Below are positions 1 to 12,590 of a stretch of DNA of 64,000 nt, one piece after another (position 1 is the stretch's first letter; every line of letters starts with the position of its first letter). Where the stretch lies: contig NC_092673.1 in assembly GCF_964355755.1 (NCBI RefSeq), positions 749,001 through 813,000 on the forward strand. Reading direction: 5' to 3'. The stretch is from Antedon mediterranea (Eukaryota; Echinodermata; Crinoidea; Comatulida; Antedonidae). The notes under the pieces are model-generated. The model did not search any database and was not told the origin of the DNA. It saw nothing but the letters and a program-made list of their open reading frames with translations. Both the position numbers and the translations under genes were made by a program.

Positions 1-308
1 AGAACCACATTTTGTTAGTGTCATTGCTTGTGACAGTGGCCTGGTATACTACACCAATTGTTAAGCATTTCCCTAAAGGGCAAATCAAATACAAATATAT
101 AAACTGAAAGATACACAAATTATGATAAATAAGTTAACAAACGTTTCATAACTAAACAACTTTTTTTCATTAAACATGCAATATATTTTGTAATAGATAA
201 CATAACAAAAAATATGCAGAAAATAATGTAAATATATATGAGATTCTGTAATTGTTGTTTATGTAACAAACATTGAATGAATAAAGGTGGTAGTAATATG
301 TAAGTAAG

Positions 309-388
309 TAATATGGCAAATAATATATATAACTATTATTAACAAAGTAATATGGCAAATATATATATAACTATTATTAACAAAGTAA
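309..388. repeat. Short tandem duplication (about 39 bp x 2) in NUP107 intron
   Basis: A unit containing aatatggcaaat and aactattattaacaaag occurs twice in a row. The rest of 1-565 is AT-rich intron or upstream sequence of NUP107 in which I see no exon; the motif agaaccacattttg recurs at positions 1 and 418. Confidence 0.6.
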
Positions 389-565
389 AGGGAAAATTCT
401 TGAAACATATTAAAAAAAGAACCACATTTTGATTAGAATTTTTTTTAAATAAAAAAAATCATTTCTTAAATTATATTAGGCTACTATTACAAGTTTGATT
501 GTGAATAGCAACACTGATTTCTAGGCCCAATCATATTCCATTGTTGTTTTGTCTTAATTTGTTAG

Positions 566-3500
566 CTATGGGATTGCTTGACCAAGTAGCTACTCCAGGC
601 CTTGGGGTGTCAGCCACACCAAGCTCTTCACTTAAGTACAGTACATGTAAGTTCACATTTATTTAGCCAAAAGCATGGATCTTACAGAAGAAATAAAATG
701 TGTTTCTTTAATTGTAAGAAAAAGAAAAGATAAATAGTGCACAAACATAATGACAAGTAAACAGAAAAATATATAAAAAATACATATAAAAAAAAACTTT
801 AAAATATACAATTCTCCAAGTTTATTAATCAAATTCAAAAGTAAATTGGACAAATCTTTTTTCTCTTCTATTTGGTAACCAAATGGCCTATGCATCCACC
901 TAGGAAAACACACACAGATTTAGTCCCTAAATGGCCTATGCATCCACCTAGGAAAACACACACAGATTTAGTCCCTAAATGGCCTATGTATCCACCTAGG
1001 AAAACACACACAGATTTAGTCCCTAAATGGCCTATGCATCCACCTAGGAAAACACACACAGATTTAGTCCCTAAATGGCCTATGTATCCACCTAGGAAAA
1101 CACACACAGATTTAGTCCCTAAATGGCCTATGTATCCACCTAGGAAAACACACACAGATTTAGTCCCTAAATGGCCTATGCATCCACCTAGGAAAACACA
1201 CACAGATTTAGTCCCTAAATGGCCTATGTATCCACCTAGGAAAACACACACAGATTTAGTCCCTAAATGGCCTATGTATCCACCTAGGAAAACACACACA
1301 GATTTAGTCCCTAAATGGCCTATGTATCCACCTAGGAAAATACACACAGATTTAGTCCCTAAAGTATAAATATTTTATTTGTTTATATCAAAAAAGTAGA
1401 TTGTGAAATTTATGCCAATTTTGAGTGTTTTTAATTTGATTTGACGTTTAATTTGTTTTAGATACACCAAGTAAATTGCCAATACCATCGCAATATGATG
1501 TAACAGGCATAGTAAGTCCAACACCACGAAGACTGAAGACTCAGAATATGCCAGCAGATCCTATGTCATTGGTAAATATTGACACACAGGGTTATCATTA
1601 AATGATAACTTTGTCAGTAAATTTATCAAAGTCGTTACTGATTATTTGGTTGTGAATCAAACGTTTAGAAATGATTGCATTTCATACATGTTTATTCCTT
1701 TGTTTTATTTCTTTGTAAAGTAATAAATTCTATGAAATCAGTATAAAGATTGAAATCAGTATAAAGATTGAAATCAGTATAAAGATTGAAATCAGTATAA
1801 AGATTGAAATCAGTATAAAGATTGAAATCAGTATAAAGATTGAAATCAGTATAAAGATTGAAATCATTATAAAGATTGAAATCAGTATAAAGATTGAAAT
1901 CAGTATAAAGATTGAAATCAGTATAAAGATTGAAATCAGTATAAAGATTGAAATCAGTATTAAGATTGAAATCAGTATTAAGATTGAAATCAGTATTAAG
2001 ATTGAAATCAGTATTAAGATTGAAATCAGTATTAAGATTGAAATCAGTATTAAGATTGAAATCAGTATTAAGATTGAAATCAGTATTAAGATTGAAATCA
2101 GTATTAAGATTGAAATCAGTATTAAGATTGAAATCAGTATTAAGATTGAAATCAGTATAAAGATTGAAATCAGTATAAAGATTGAAATCAGTATAAAGAT
2201 TGAAATCAGTATAAAGATTGAAATCAGTATAAAGATTGAAATCATTATAAAGATTGAAATCATTATAAAGATTGAAATCATTATAAAGATTGAAATCATT
2301 ATAAAGATTGAAATCATTATAAAGATTGAAATCATTATAAAGATTGAAATCATTATAAAGATTGAAATCATTATAAAGATTGAAATCATTATAAAGATTG
2401 AAATCATTATAAAGATTGAAATCATTATAAAGATTGAAATCATTATAAAGATTGAAATCATTATAAAGATTGAAATCATTATAAAGATTGAAATCATTAT
2501 AAAGATTGAAATCATTATAAAGATTGAAATCATTATAAAGATTGAAATCATTACATTCCTTTTAACGAACTATGACAGTTAGCATAATTGCACAATTGAA
2601 TAAAATCAAAATTATTACCTTTTTTCTCTAAAATTAAAGAAAAGATTTTGAGTTTTTAATGTTTAATGATCATAACTTTGTCAGTATTTTTGTCTAAGTT
2701 CTTGATTATTGCTTGTGTAGCAAACATTTAAAATGTGAAATGGGCATTTAGAAATGTTCATAAATGTTTATTTCTGCGTTTTATTATCATTTCTTAATAC
2801 TATGTATAATTGGAATTCTATAAGAATTATAATTTAAAAAATTTAATTCATTGTAAGCATTTTATTATATTTCAACAAACTGTTGCAACCATGACAGTTG
2901 AATAATTGCATAATTAAAATCAAATTTATTATTTTTCCCTTCAAGATTTTGAGTTTTTAATGTTTTTTTTAACAGGGTAGTATGTCAATTCCTGAGCAGA
3001 CACGTCTTGCTGCTTCTTTATTGATGACACCAATACGACAACCAATAGCGTCATTGGAATCTATGACACCTAGTGAAGTGACCGAAGACTTTACTCTCAC
3101 CAATGTCAATCTGTTATTAGAAGATGACCCAGGAATGAGTGGTAAGGATGCTGATGACTTATTTTACAATTTTAACACAGTCAGCTCTCTCAATACCCTA
3201 CACCCCTGGTTTGGCCTAATATACATATCTTTTCTAATTTTGTGTTTTCAAAAGTCTTGCATTGGGAATGAATATAAATGAATATTATTTTTCTGTGAAA
3301 AAAAAACTACTTTAAAATATTTTGTGTCTTTATTGAATACATGTTATGACTCACTGTCTGATGAATTTTGATGAACGTTATCTTTCTTAGCAACTGCTGG
3401 TCTTTTTGAGGACTTTATGAAAAGTTTTAGAGTGTTTTCCTCACCAACCGATGTCTTCAGGCTGGTTGCAGAATATGAAAAGCTTTGTTCAGAACAAGTA

Positions 3501-6500
3501 ACAATGTTGAACAAGCTGGTAAAGAAAGCTAATCCTGGCCAGAATAAGTAAATACTGTTAACGTGTCAGTGTTTTAGTAGAATTCTTTTGTATTAATGAT
3601 TGATATTTTATTATGGTACTATTAGACTATTGGGTCCAAAAACTTGGATCATGAAATTCCCATGTACTTCATTAGAGGCTTTTGTTTTTCTCAGTTCGTT
3701 CTGGAACCTAATTTTCTAGAATTATGTGCATAAAACATCAATTGCCTTTATGAAATGTTCATGTCCTTATGGTTTATATTATGTGCATAAAACATCAATT
3801 GCCTTTATGAAATGTACATGTCCTTATGGTTTATATTATGTGCATAAAACATCAATTGCCTTTATGAAATGTTCATGTCCTTATGGTTTATATTATGTGC
3901 ATAAAACATCAATTGCCTTTATGAAATGTTCATGTCCTTATGGTTTATATTATGTGCATAAAACATCAATTGCCTTTATGAAATGTTCATGTCCTTATGG
4001 TTTATATTTTGTCAAATTATATATTCTTGTATTTTGTTTTATATTTAGATTTTCTAAAACAGTTGAAGTGCTTAATCTATTGGAGCAAGAGAAATGTACT
4101 TGGCGATTGCTGGGTTCATTGTATCAAGACAGACAGTCCGCAGAGGATGAGGAAACAATGGACACAGGGATGGATGTAAGTTGACATAATAAACCTATTG
4201 TTATAAACATGGACACCGGGATGGATGTAAGTTGACATAATAAACCTATTGTTATAAACATGGACACAGGGATGGATGTAAGTTGACATGATAAACCTAT
4301 AGTTATAAACATGGACACAGGGATGGATGTAAGTTGACATAATAAACCTATTGTTATAAACATGGACACCGGGATGGATGTAAGTTGACATAATAAACCT
4401 ATTGTTATAAACATGGACACAGGGATGGATGTAAGTTGACATGATAAACCTATAGTTATAAACATGGACACCGGGATGGATGTAAGTTGACATTAAATAA
4501 ACCTATAGTTTAACAATCATCAACTTTGCAATTTTCTTCCTGAATAGCAGCATTATTTCAAATTGTTTCTATTCCTTAACTTTTAATAGATGGAAAGAAA
4601 ATCAGAGCAGGAGATATCAAATTCCTTATTTGCTAGGAATTCATCTCTGCGTCAGAGTCAAATTGTTGTTGATTGGTTGGAGAGAAATGCTGTTGACCAA
4701 ATTCAAGATTATTATGAAAATGTTGAGTTCTACTCTCAATCTGTTTGTTGGTAAGTATTATTATGGATAACAAGACAGCAAACATTCTATAAATGGATTG
4801 TATTTATTAGTTAGCTTGAGTATATCATGACTTTATCTGTTGCTTTTTAAGGTTGAATAGTTAATCTCAATATCTGAAATTTAAAATGAAATTCAATTTC
4901 AGGGAAAATACTTTGCATTCACTTCAACAAAAAACTGCAAGAGTATCAAGAAGTGATCGACAACTGGTATCCCACATGGATCCTGACGCACCTGTGAGAG
5001 AGAATAAACCACTTGCAGAACTGGATAGGGTAAATATAACATGACAGAGAATAAGCCAATTGAAAATTTCAGATGTAAACAGGTGTAACTTAATGTATAA
5101 TTAACAGGTGTCTGTAAGGCAATATTTTGTGAGGCATTCTTAAAATTATGTGATTTCAATTGTGTGATCACTGACATCATTTCAGGAAGATGAGGCTAGG
5201 CTGCTGAAAAACCTCTTTGCTAAGATTCGAGCTGGGCAGCTTGAGGATGCTCAAAGACTGTGCAAGAAATGTGGTCAGGCTTGGAGAGCAGCAACATTAG
5301 AGGGCTGGAAACTCTACCATGATTCCAATATGAAAGCTTGTAAGTGTAGCACCGTAGCATTGAATTTATCATTCCTTTTAATCTGAGGAGCATTACAGAA
5401 TTCTATATATATATATATATATATCTATATTCTAAGATTTATATTTGTCTTTCTAACATGTTGTACTTGGTTTAGTATCAACAGGTAATATAGCAGCAAT
5501 TGAAGGCAATCCAAACCGTGATATCTGGAAGGCGACAGCCTGGCGTATGTCTCAAGATGAGCGGTTTCACCCATATGAGCGGGCAATTGCAGCTGTGTTT
5601 AGTGGAAACCTTAAAGAGGTATAGTTTTCAAAACTTATTATTATTAATGGACACCATATTTGGACTCGGCATGCCCAAATTAGAACATAAATTAACAACA
5701 TGTGAACGCTAACATACATTTGCCGATATTCAACAGACACATATTACAATTTTGTATTAATCCATCTTTTAAGTAAATATTATAATTGTGCCGTCACAGG
5801 TTCTTCCAGTGTGTCGTTCATGGGATGATTGCCTGTGGGCTTACTTTAGGGTGCTGGTTGACCAACAAGTGGAACAGGAAATCCGGGAAAATGTTCAACC
5901 TGGACGGGAAAGCCAACCACTTCCGGATAATTATTTTGATAAATTGTAAATATACATTTCGTTTTCTTTTTATATACTAGTCTTATCTTGTAAATATTTT
6001 GTATCAGAAATATAGAAATATTATAGTTTCATTCTTTTATCAATTGTATATATTGATGTATCAATTCTAGTTTTGGCATGAGTAAAATTAAGGCAAACAA
6101 ATACGGTTATGGCACCATGTTATATTTTGTTTGGTTTTTTTTTTCAGATTAACAACTAATAAAATCTTTCAAGATTTACAAGCTTTTCCAAGTGAGGTAT
6201 GTTTTTTTTATTCCAATTGTTTTGATTTTCTCATAAAACAATGTAATATATCAATGAGATGTACTAACTGTTTCATTTATTTTTAAATATTAGGACATTG
6301 AAATGCAGTCAAAACAAAAATACCACTTGATTCAGAAATACTTAATTCTAGGAGAAATTGATGGTAAGATACAGAAATGCTATATATTCTATATAAATTC
6401 CATTCCTACTAATATTTATGCTCTTATGTAATTGCTAACAAAAAATTTACTTGATCTAAGTTTCACACTCTCATCTTTGATATATAGACAACTGTGGCTG

Positions 6501-9500
6501 GATTTATCAAACTTTCTTTTTTTTAAACTTTGCCATAAATCCTTGATAAGCAAAAATATAAGCAAATATTGATAAATGCCTTCACAGAATAAATTTCTAG
6601 TTGATGAAAATCTATCTGTTGTTTTTTCTTCAAAGCTCTTGTTGAAGAAATGGGAGAGTGGCTCCTAGATGATGTGCACCGTCCATCTCAGCATCTTGTA
6701 CGGTTCATGGCTCATGTTGTGCTCTTTTTCCGTGGTCTTGGGTTAGACAGTAAAGAAGAGATTTGTACTGCCATCATAGAGGCTTATGTAAAGGTAAATG
6801 CTGATCATCCTGTACTTACTGTTAAGCATTGTAACAAGTATCAGTTAGTAGCTGTCATACCATCCCCCATTTAGGGGTTTGGTCAATCCCCTTAGTAACT
6901 TTGGTCAATCCCCTTAGTAACTTTGGTCAATTTCATTGTTAATGCAGTCAGGGTATAATTAAATCCCACCCACCAGAAATTGTGTACCTAGGACTGTTCT
7001 CGGTCATGTACACTAATACAAGATACAAACAGCCAATTCTAAGTCTATACAGTATTTTCATCACACTAAATCATTTTATCTACATTTTTTAATAAAATGA
7101 AAGAAAGAAGAAACAATAATTAAGTAAAGGCATGGCACATAATAATATTATTATTGCATTTATGTGTTTCAGAATTTAATTGATGTTAAACATCTAGAGT
7201 TGGTGTCTGTTTATGCTGCTCAACTCCCTGAAAGTCTTCAGGTTGAATGCTATGCACATTTCTTAGAAGGTAAATTACATTAAACATAGCGAATTAATGA
7301 GATAGAATCCATCCCACAATGCAATTGTGTTGTATGAATTGAAGTATCAGTCAACTCTCATAAAGACTTCAAAAACCAGAAACACTTTGACTTACAATTG
7401 TACAGTGTTTTTAAAAAGTCGAAAGCACTTCTGTTTTTAGGAGTGTGTGCCTTACAGTGTACACTCTTTAACATAAATGTGCATAAGCACTTTAAGTGAC
7501 CAATCATGTCCTGATTATTATGGTCAATTGTCTCATACAAATTGATTTTGTTTATTACAGGAATTCAAGAAAAGGACACAAGAAAATATTGCCTACAATT
7601 AGCAGAAGAAGCAGGTACAGTACTGCATTTGAACATAGTATTCTCCCAAAGCAATGTGGATGCTACTGCTACCTCTCTGTAATCTAACTGTGTGGTTTGT
7701 AAAGATGGCCAGCAATTGCCATGCTTGTGTTGCATTGCTCTGATGTAACAAAAAAGTAAAATAATATTTTTTTGGAAATTGACAATCTAACACTCCAGGG
7801 AAATTAGAAGGTGCCCCAGAGTAAATAGCATGAGCATCGGAACAGTAGTTTAGGGGGAGATAGAGGAACAAAAATACAAAGGGTTGTGTATAATGCTAAT
7901 GCAATATCTATTTCTCCAGGACTATAATATTGATTATTCATATTTGGTTTTAATTTGATTATTTTTACATACATATTAAAATTGTAGGCTTAGACGTACC
8001 CAAGATTACAAAGACTGTAGTTGAAAACATACGCAATAGAGATCTCACTGAATTCACAGCAGATACAGGATCTACACCAGCTATAGATGCTGCTACCTCT
8101 CAGGTAAGCTATCACAGCCAACTTACCCAATGTTTTGAGTTATATAAAGTTTTGCAATTAGTTTTGTTCTGTATTATATTTATCTGATATAAGAGTTCTC
8201 AGAGTGTTTCTACTGAGAGGCTGCTCTGTATTTAATAAAGTTCATTTGTTACAGGTTGATCGTAAAAAGATAGAGGCTATTGATTGGTTAGTTTTTGATC
8301 CGTCACAGAGGGCCGAAGCATTGAAGCAAAGCAATGCTGTCATGCGTACTTTCTTAGGTTAGTATATAAATCCAATAATCACACCCACTAATTGTTGCCA
8401 AATTTTTTACGCAGAACTTTCAAGGACTACACTTACTTACAGTAATGGTACGTATCATGTAACCTTTGTAAACTAAACCTCTTTATGTATCACATAATCT
8501 GCAGAACATACTGTTAATGTTCTTGTAGCCAGACACATGGCTGTCATTGACGAATACTTAGTATCTGTTGACTTCACTTATGGTGTACTCAAGATCTACG
8601 TTTATACCATGCTATACACTTATATTTTTTTAACAATTTTGTTTATATTACTAAATTTAATTTTTATTTTCTGCATCTCGTTCAGGAATCAAAAAGCATG
8701 ACGCTGCCAAAGAAGTGTTCCACAAGATTCCTGGAGACACTATCGATGTGATAATGAAGAACTGGTTGGGACATGCTGGCAGAGTGAGCCTTCCTGTTGA
8801 AGATGACAATGCTATCAAAGAGTATCTTTGTATCAAAGCTTATCTAGTAAGTCACCTCAGTAATAAGCCCACATTAATGTATAAGCCTGTCCCAATTACA
8901 TGTTCACTTTTGTACATTGTGGAAGTCTGAGTTGGAGGGTCACACCATTCTCAGAGATTTGGTTTGTGGTTTTTCTGCTATTGATCTTTCTCAGCACTCC
9001 TTTCTGAGTCTGAGGGTCACAGTACCATTAACGGTGATTGGTTTTTCTGCTTTTGACTCTCCTCATCATTCTGCTTCTTCCCTTCACTGTTTGCTTGTTT
9101 GTTTTTTGCTGAAAGGAATAAAATACGTTGTTTTCATTGTGTAGTGAGCATGAATTTATTTCAAGAGCTGTTCATGAACATGGATTTATTGATTTACAAT
9201 GTTGTAATCTTGTTTATCTCTCTAGAATGCATTAGATACATTTAACGATTGGTTTGAACATTTTCACAATAAGAAGCCAGTTGAACCCACAGTGATTGAG
9301 GGGGCAACATTCCACCAGAAGGTACAGCATGAACATGAAGAAAAAGAATTCAAGGTGATTTCATCAAACTTATTATTTTGTGTACATCCAATCCTCTCAA
9401 AATTGGACACAATATGGGAAAGGCGTCATTTTGGTTGTGAGAAAAATGTTACTACTTAATCGAAATAGACCAGGAAGGCAAAATGTCTAGAGCATCATCA

Positions 9501-10953
9501 TCAACTTCTTAAAGTTATTTGCTAAAGTAATTTTGACCATGGATAATAACGCAATTTCTTTTTTATTCTTATTTCAACTTTTTAGATGGAATTAGAAAGG
9601 TGGCAACATGGTTTAAACAGCAACACCAAAGCAGTGGTTGACAATATCTACAATGTTCTCTTGTTTCCTAATGGTGGTTGGATGGTGGATCAATATACAG
9701 TAAGTATTAGATTAACATCGTTTCTCCTTCTTTATGTTTTGCTGTGGAATACTGCTTACTATGTAGTTTAACATCCAAAATGTGGTGCATATGTTGGCAA
9801 TTAAAAAGCAAAACACAAGTAATTTTAATTCCAATACATTTATAAACAAAACATTGTTGTGAATCTTCAGTAAAACCACTGCTTTTTGCAATAAGGAACA
9901 TTCTGAACCAGTGGCCGTATTCACCATTCACACTTAGCCTACGGGAAACACCCTTAAAATAAAATCTACCTATATACAATTTAAGGGAAATACTTAAACA
10001 TATCACACTTAAGTGTGATTGGTGAATACGGCCACTGGACCCTATATTTGTATTTAAGTTTACCACCAAATTACACTACAATTTACATTCTTATTGTACA
10101 AGACTTTATTATTTCTAGGATGATTTAATGGATAATTCACGAGCAACTCAGCTACAAAGATTGCGTGAACTATGTATTCCACTGCTGGTGTTCTTACTAC
10201 AGTCAGTGTTGCACACTACAGGGCAGTACAAACAGGCTCTGATGTTGGCTGATGTTATTGCTTCAGAGGAACAACAACTTTATACTGCAAGTGGTTTATT
10301 TTGTGTTTGCATTTTTACTCATTTTATTTGTTTCTTTATCCATTGCTTTTTCAAATTCAATTAAATTTATTTTGACAAAAATCAGCAGACATCAAAATAG
10401 TATATTTACATTTACAAAACAAATAAAAAACACCAATAATTAATTGTTTAAGGTTAATTAAATTAATACATTGTAATATTGTGAGTGTTGTCTGGGTTTT
10501 CAATAATGAATATATGCAATAAGATGTTGGAGAGTTATGAATTTGTTGAATACAGAAATGAGACTCCCAACTTTATACATAATTATGCTATTTACATACT
10601 TACTCATTCTCACTTAACTACTCCACTCAACTCCACTACTTCAAAACTTGATTTTCTTGACATAATTTAATCTAAGCTGTGTACTCAGGCCGTTTCCACA
10701 GGCAGTTTATCAGTTAATTTTTATCAGTTAATTTTTGGTTGCGGAAACACGGCCTTAATTTATACTATGTACTTAATTTAAAATACATACTTAATTTTAT
10801 TAAGTTTGGCACCAAGCTTGCTCTTGATGTATTGTGATTTATTTCTTCCAGGTTTTTGATAAAGATGAATTAAGAAAACTGCTGTGCAAGATAAGGGAAT
10901 CATCCATTGAATTACTTGATGACAATTTAGATGCTCTGGGATACGAAATGTGA
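566..10953 (+). CDS. NUP107: Nucleoporin NUP107 (5' end partial), 22 exons
   Basis: Structural scaffold subunit of the Y-complex (NUP107-160) of the nuclear pore, also used at kinetochores in animals. Exons read from splice sites and frame: 566-646, 1462-1571, 2976-3141, 3391-3547, 4049-4175, 4590-4750, 4903-5029, 5186-5339, 5476-5618, 5800-5945, 6148-6196, 6294-6363, 6636-6793, 7173-7269, 7561-7614, 7988-8103, 8255-8357, 8686-8846, 9226-9354, 9586-9699, 10119-10286, 10852-10953. All phases close, giving about 897 codons; human NUP107 is about 925 residues, so little is missing upstream. Recognisable family segments include [65 protein letters not shown] and the C-terminus DALGYEM. The N-terminal about 120 residues are low-complexity and poorly conserved, as in the family. 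An ATG at 568 is in frame, but the exon follows an acceptor, so I treat the start as lying upstream. Odd: tandem repeats fill several introns, one spans the exon-5 donor, and the last intron is GC-AG. Confidence 0.95.
881..1364. repeat. Minisatellite, 48-bp unit x about 10 (NUP107 intron)
   Basis: Head-to-tail 48-bp units (core atggcctatgcatccaccta, then ggaaaacacacacagattta) with C/T variation at one site (tgcatcc or tgtatcc). It ends about 100 bp before the acceptor of the exon at 1462. Both strands are open only because 48 is a multiple of three; this is not a gene. Confidence 0.97.
1733..2553. repeat. Minisatellite, 18-bp unit x about 45, in blocks of variants
   Basis: The unit is gaaatcagtataaagatt. 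Three variants occur in runs: cagtataaag at about 1737-1960 (with one cattataaag copy at 1865), cagtattaag at about 1960-2155, cagtataaag again at about 2155-2240, then only cattataaag to the end. The block structure points to successive local amplifications. Confidence 0.97.
3724..4010. repeat. Minisatellite, 57-bp unit x 5 (NUP107 intron)
   Basis: Near-identical copies start at 3724, 3781, 3838, 3895 and 3952, with one T/A change in copy 2. The array ends about 40 bp before the acceptor of the exon at 4049. The period is a multiple of three, which creates an artefactual open frame. Confidence 0.96.
4158..4512 (+). repeat. 51-bp tandem repeat x 7 spanning the exon-5 donor of NUP107
   Basis: Copies start at 4158, 4209, 4260, 4311, 4362, 4413 and 4464. 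Copy 1 consists of the last 18 coding bases of the exon (ATGGACACAGGGATGGAT), the donor GTAAGT and 27 more intron bases. Every later copy repeats the exon-derived 18 bases and the same donor. Reading on from the exon gives GTA AGT TGA, an immediate stop. The next acceptor is at 4589. Confidence 0.95.
5406..5427. repeat. (TA)n microsatellite
   Basis: About 10 TA dinucleotides in the intron between the NUP107 exons at 5186 and 5476. Confidence 0.9.
6878..6932. repeat. 22-bp direct repeat x 2.5
   Basis: The unit tttggtcaatccccttagtaac starts at 6878, 6900 and (partial) 6922 in a NUP107 intron. Confidence 0.85.
8926..9080. repeat. Degenerate tandem duplication (about 80 bp x 2)
   Basis: Two diverged copies of a segment beginning tctgagt..gagggtcaca and containing ggtttttctgct lie side by side in the intron after the NUP107 exon ending at 8846. 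Confidence 0.6.
9908..10038. mobile_element. MITE-like element, 131 bp, TIRs about 30 bp
   Basis: The left end ccagtggccgtattcacca is repeated inverted at the right end (tggtgaatacggccactgg), and the match continues inward to cacactta(g/a). There is no coding capacity. It sits in the NUP107 intron after the exon ending at 9699. The family is not identified and a target-site duplication is not clear. Confidence 0.85.
10287..10851 (+). other. GC-AG intron (last intron of NUP107)
   Basis: The exon ends ...CAACTTTATACT and is followed by GCAAGTGG rather than GT. The acceptor is ttcttccag at 10851. Joining here gives [13 protein letters not shown] in phase 0, matching the conserved C-terminal region of NUP107 in which this segment is contiguous. 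GCAAGT is the usual sequence of U2-type GC donors. Confidence 0.88.
10688..10757. mobile_element. Very short TIR element (about 70 bp)
   Basis: aggccgtttccaca at the left is mirrored imperfectly by gcggaaacacggcctt at the right, and an internal 17-base segment (atcagttaatttttatc) contains a short direct repeat. It lies inside the GC-AG intron of NUP107. Confidence 0.6.
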
Positions 10954-11320
10954 ATTTATAAACGAATGCATTCTGTATATTCATTCAATATTAGGAATAG
11001 GCCCTAATATTTGTCTACATGCTCTAACTAGAGCTCCATTCATGATTGACCCTTCCACAAAGTGGAATCTACTGATTATGTTTCCTAAAAATCTGAACAC
11101 AGATCACACACAAATTAAAATTACCCTTGCACTCTATATTTAGATCAGGGTTTCATTCTTCCCTGCTTTGATGATTAAAAAAAATATTGATGTATTTAAA
11201 CATATTTAAAGTGAAACTCTCCAACATTTTCTATAAAAAATTTAAAATGGCTAATGATGTTTGTATTACCTGGACAGTGGCATGTATGAAACATGTAATA
11301 TAATAAACGTTTTTGTACTT
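10954..11320 (+). other. NUP107 3' UTR and poly(A) signal
   Basis: Non-coding sequence follows the TGA at 10951-10953, with a canonical AATAAA at 11302-11307. I see no other feature between here and the ATTGG boxes at 11544. Confidence 0.6.
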
Positions 11321-11539
11321 TGGTCCTGATTGGTTTTTGTATTGTTTGTATATTCAGTAAAATCATGCCTTGTGGCAATTGAATTGACAACATAACCACA
11401 ATTATGAAACGAAATGTGATGATGTGGAAAGACCATTTAAAAAATGTGTCTAATTATGTTATCCAGCCTCAATATATTATTTATCTATTACAGTACAGAG
11501 AGTAAGTAGGCCTATTAATTATTGTGCGGTCATAGTGTA

Positions 11540-11794
11540 TTATGATTGGCTGCAGTTAGGAACGATAAACTCTGCAGTAGAATGACAAACTCTGATTGGT
11601 CAAGTTAAAAGTAGATCAACCCACAAAACAAAATAAATAAATTTGTCACGTGTGCGTCCTCTTCTTCTTTTCGCTGTTTGTTTTGTAATGTGTTACCGTC
11701 AACAATTACTGGACTCCGTCAACAACTAGTTTTAAAGATCCAAGGAGTAGGCCTAGGCTAGTCCACAAATGTTTATACCTCCTTGGTCCACACC
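11540..11794 (+). promoter_or_regulatory. Probable promoter and 5' UTR of the first small gene
   Basis: Two inverted CCAAT boxes (ATTGG at 11544 and 11594) precede an E-box CACGTG at 11647-11652 and a CT-rich stretch. About 145 bp further is an ATG in strong context (CACCATGA) directly before a donor. This spacing is typical of an animal promoter plus first exon. The transcription start is inferred. Confidence 0.5.
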
Positions 11795-12590
11795 ATGAGG
11801 TAAAATTATTATTTTTTTACCTCCATGCCTAGCCTAGGCCATTACTTAATTTTAATCTTCCTTCCTGAGCATATGGAACATAAAACATAGTGATGAACAA
11901 GACAAAAAGTAGAAAAAGCACTCATTTGACTATGGAATTTAAAACGTCACAAAATGCGAGTTGACGTTTTGTTGACGTGATGTGACAGTTCGTGCGTCGG
12001 GTTCGCGCTGTTTTTGTTTTTGTGGTGATGAATGAATCAGGAGGACCGGTATCAACTGGATTGTTTTTTAACTAACTATAGTTTGTTATTTTTTTGTCAG
12101 GACCAATTGCTTATAATTGAGTTTTGTCATATATTGATGGTCGTGCATTTAAGTACCAGAAAATATCGTTTTTTAAGGGCTTATAATCGGGGTAAATCGG
12201 TTAAAAAGAACGGTTTACTAACCCATTCTTTATTCGAAATAGAAAACGGTTCCCTCTGCTAGGCATTTATAGGCCTAGGCCTAGACTAGTAGTAGGCCAA
12301 GCTCTCAGCAGATAGGCCTAACCTAGCCTATTTCGATTTTACTCTGCCCGTCGATGACGATGTACGTGCCTCCAAGCTAGGGCCTACTGTTGTAGAATAG
12401 ACCTACGGCTAAGGCAAAATTTGAAGAGTTTTTACATTTTAATATATTATTGGCCTAGGCCTAGCCTATATATATATAGAGGTAATTATTTTGTTTGTGT
12501 ATTTTTTATAATGATTAATATGATAATAAGATAAGCCTACCATCCAAGCCTAGACCTAGCTAGGCCTCGCCTAGTTAGAGGCCAATTTAT
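11745..12590. other. GGCCTA-rich cluster in first intron of small gene 1
   Basis: Many overlapping taggcctaggccta-type motifs (AGGCCT and CCTAGG palindromes) occur at 11745-11765, 11825-11842, 12262-12400, 12450-12470 and 12545-12585. Similar clusters lie in the 5' regions of the other genes that start in this window. The function is unknown. Confidence 0.6.

Noticed and set aside
872-1369. Open frames on both strands with 16-residue repeats
   Set aside because: Artefact of the 48-bp intronic minisatellite; there is no start context or splice support, and both strands are equally open.
1730-2551. 273-codon minus-strand hydrophobic repeat protein (ISIFIM)
   Set aside because: Artefact of the 18-bp AT-rich minisatellite within a NUP107 intron.
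1733-2553. CRISPR-like array
   Set aside because: Direct repeats have no unique spacers, and the context is a eukaryotic intron.
12032-12262. 76-codon open frame between NUP107 and the small gene
   Set aside because: No conserved motif; it overlaps the presumed first intron and has neither upstream promoter signals of its own nor splice support.
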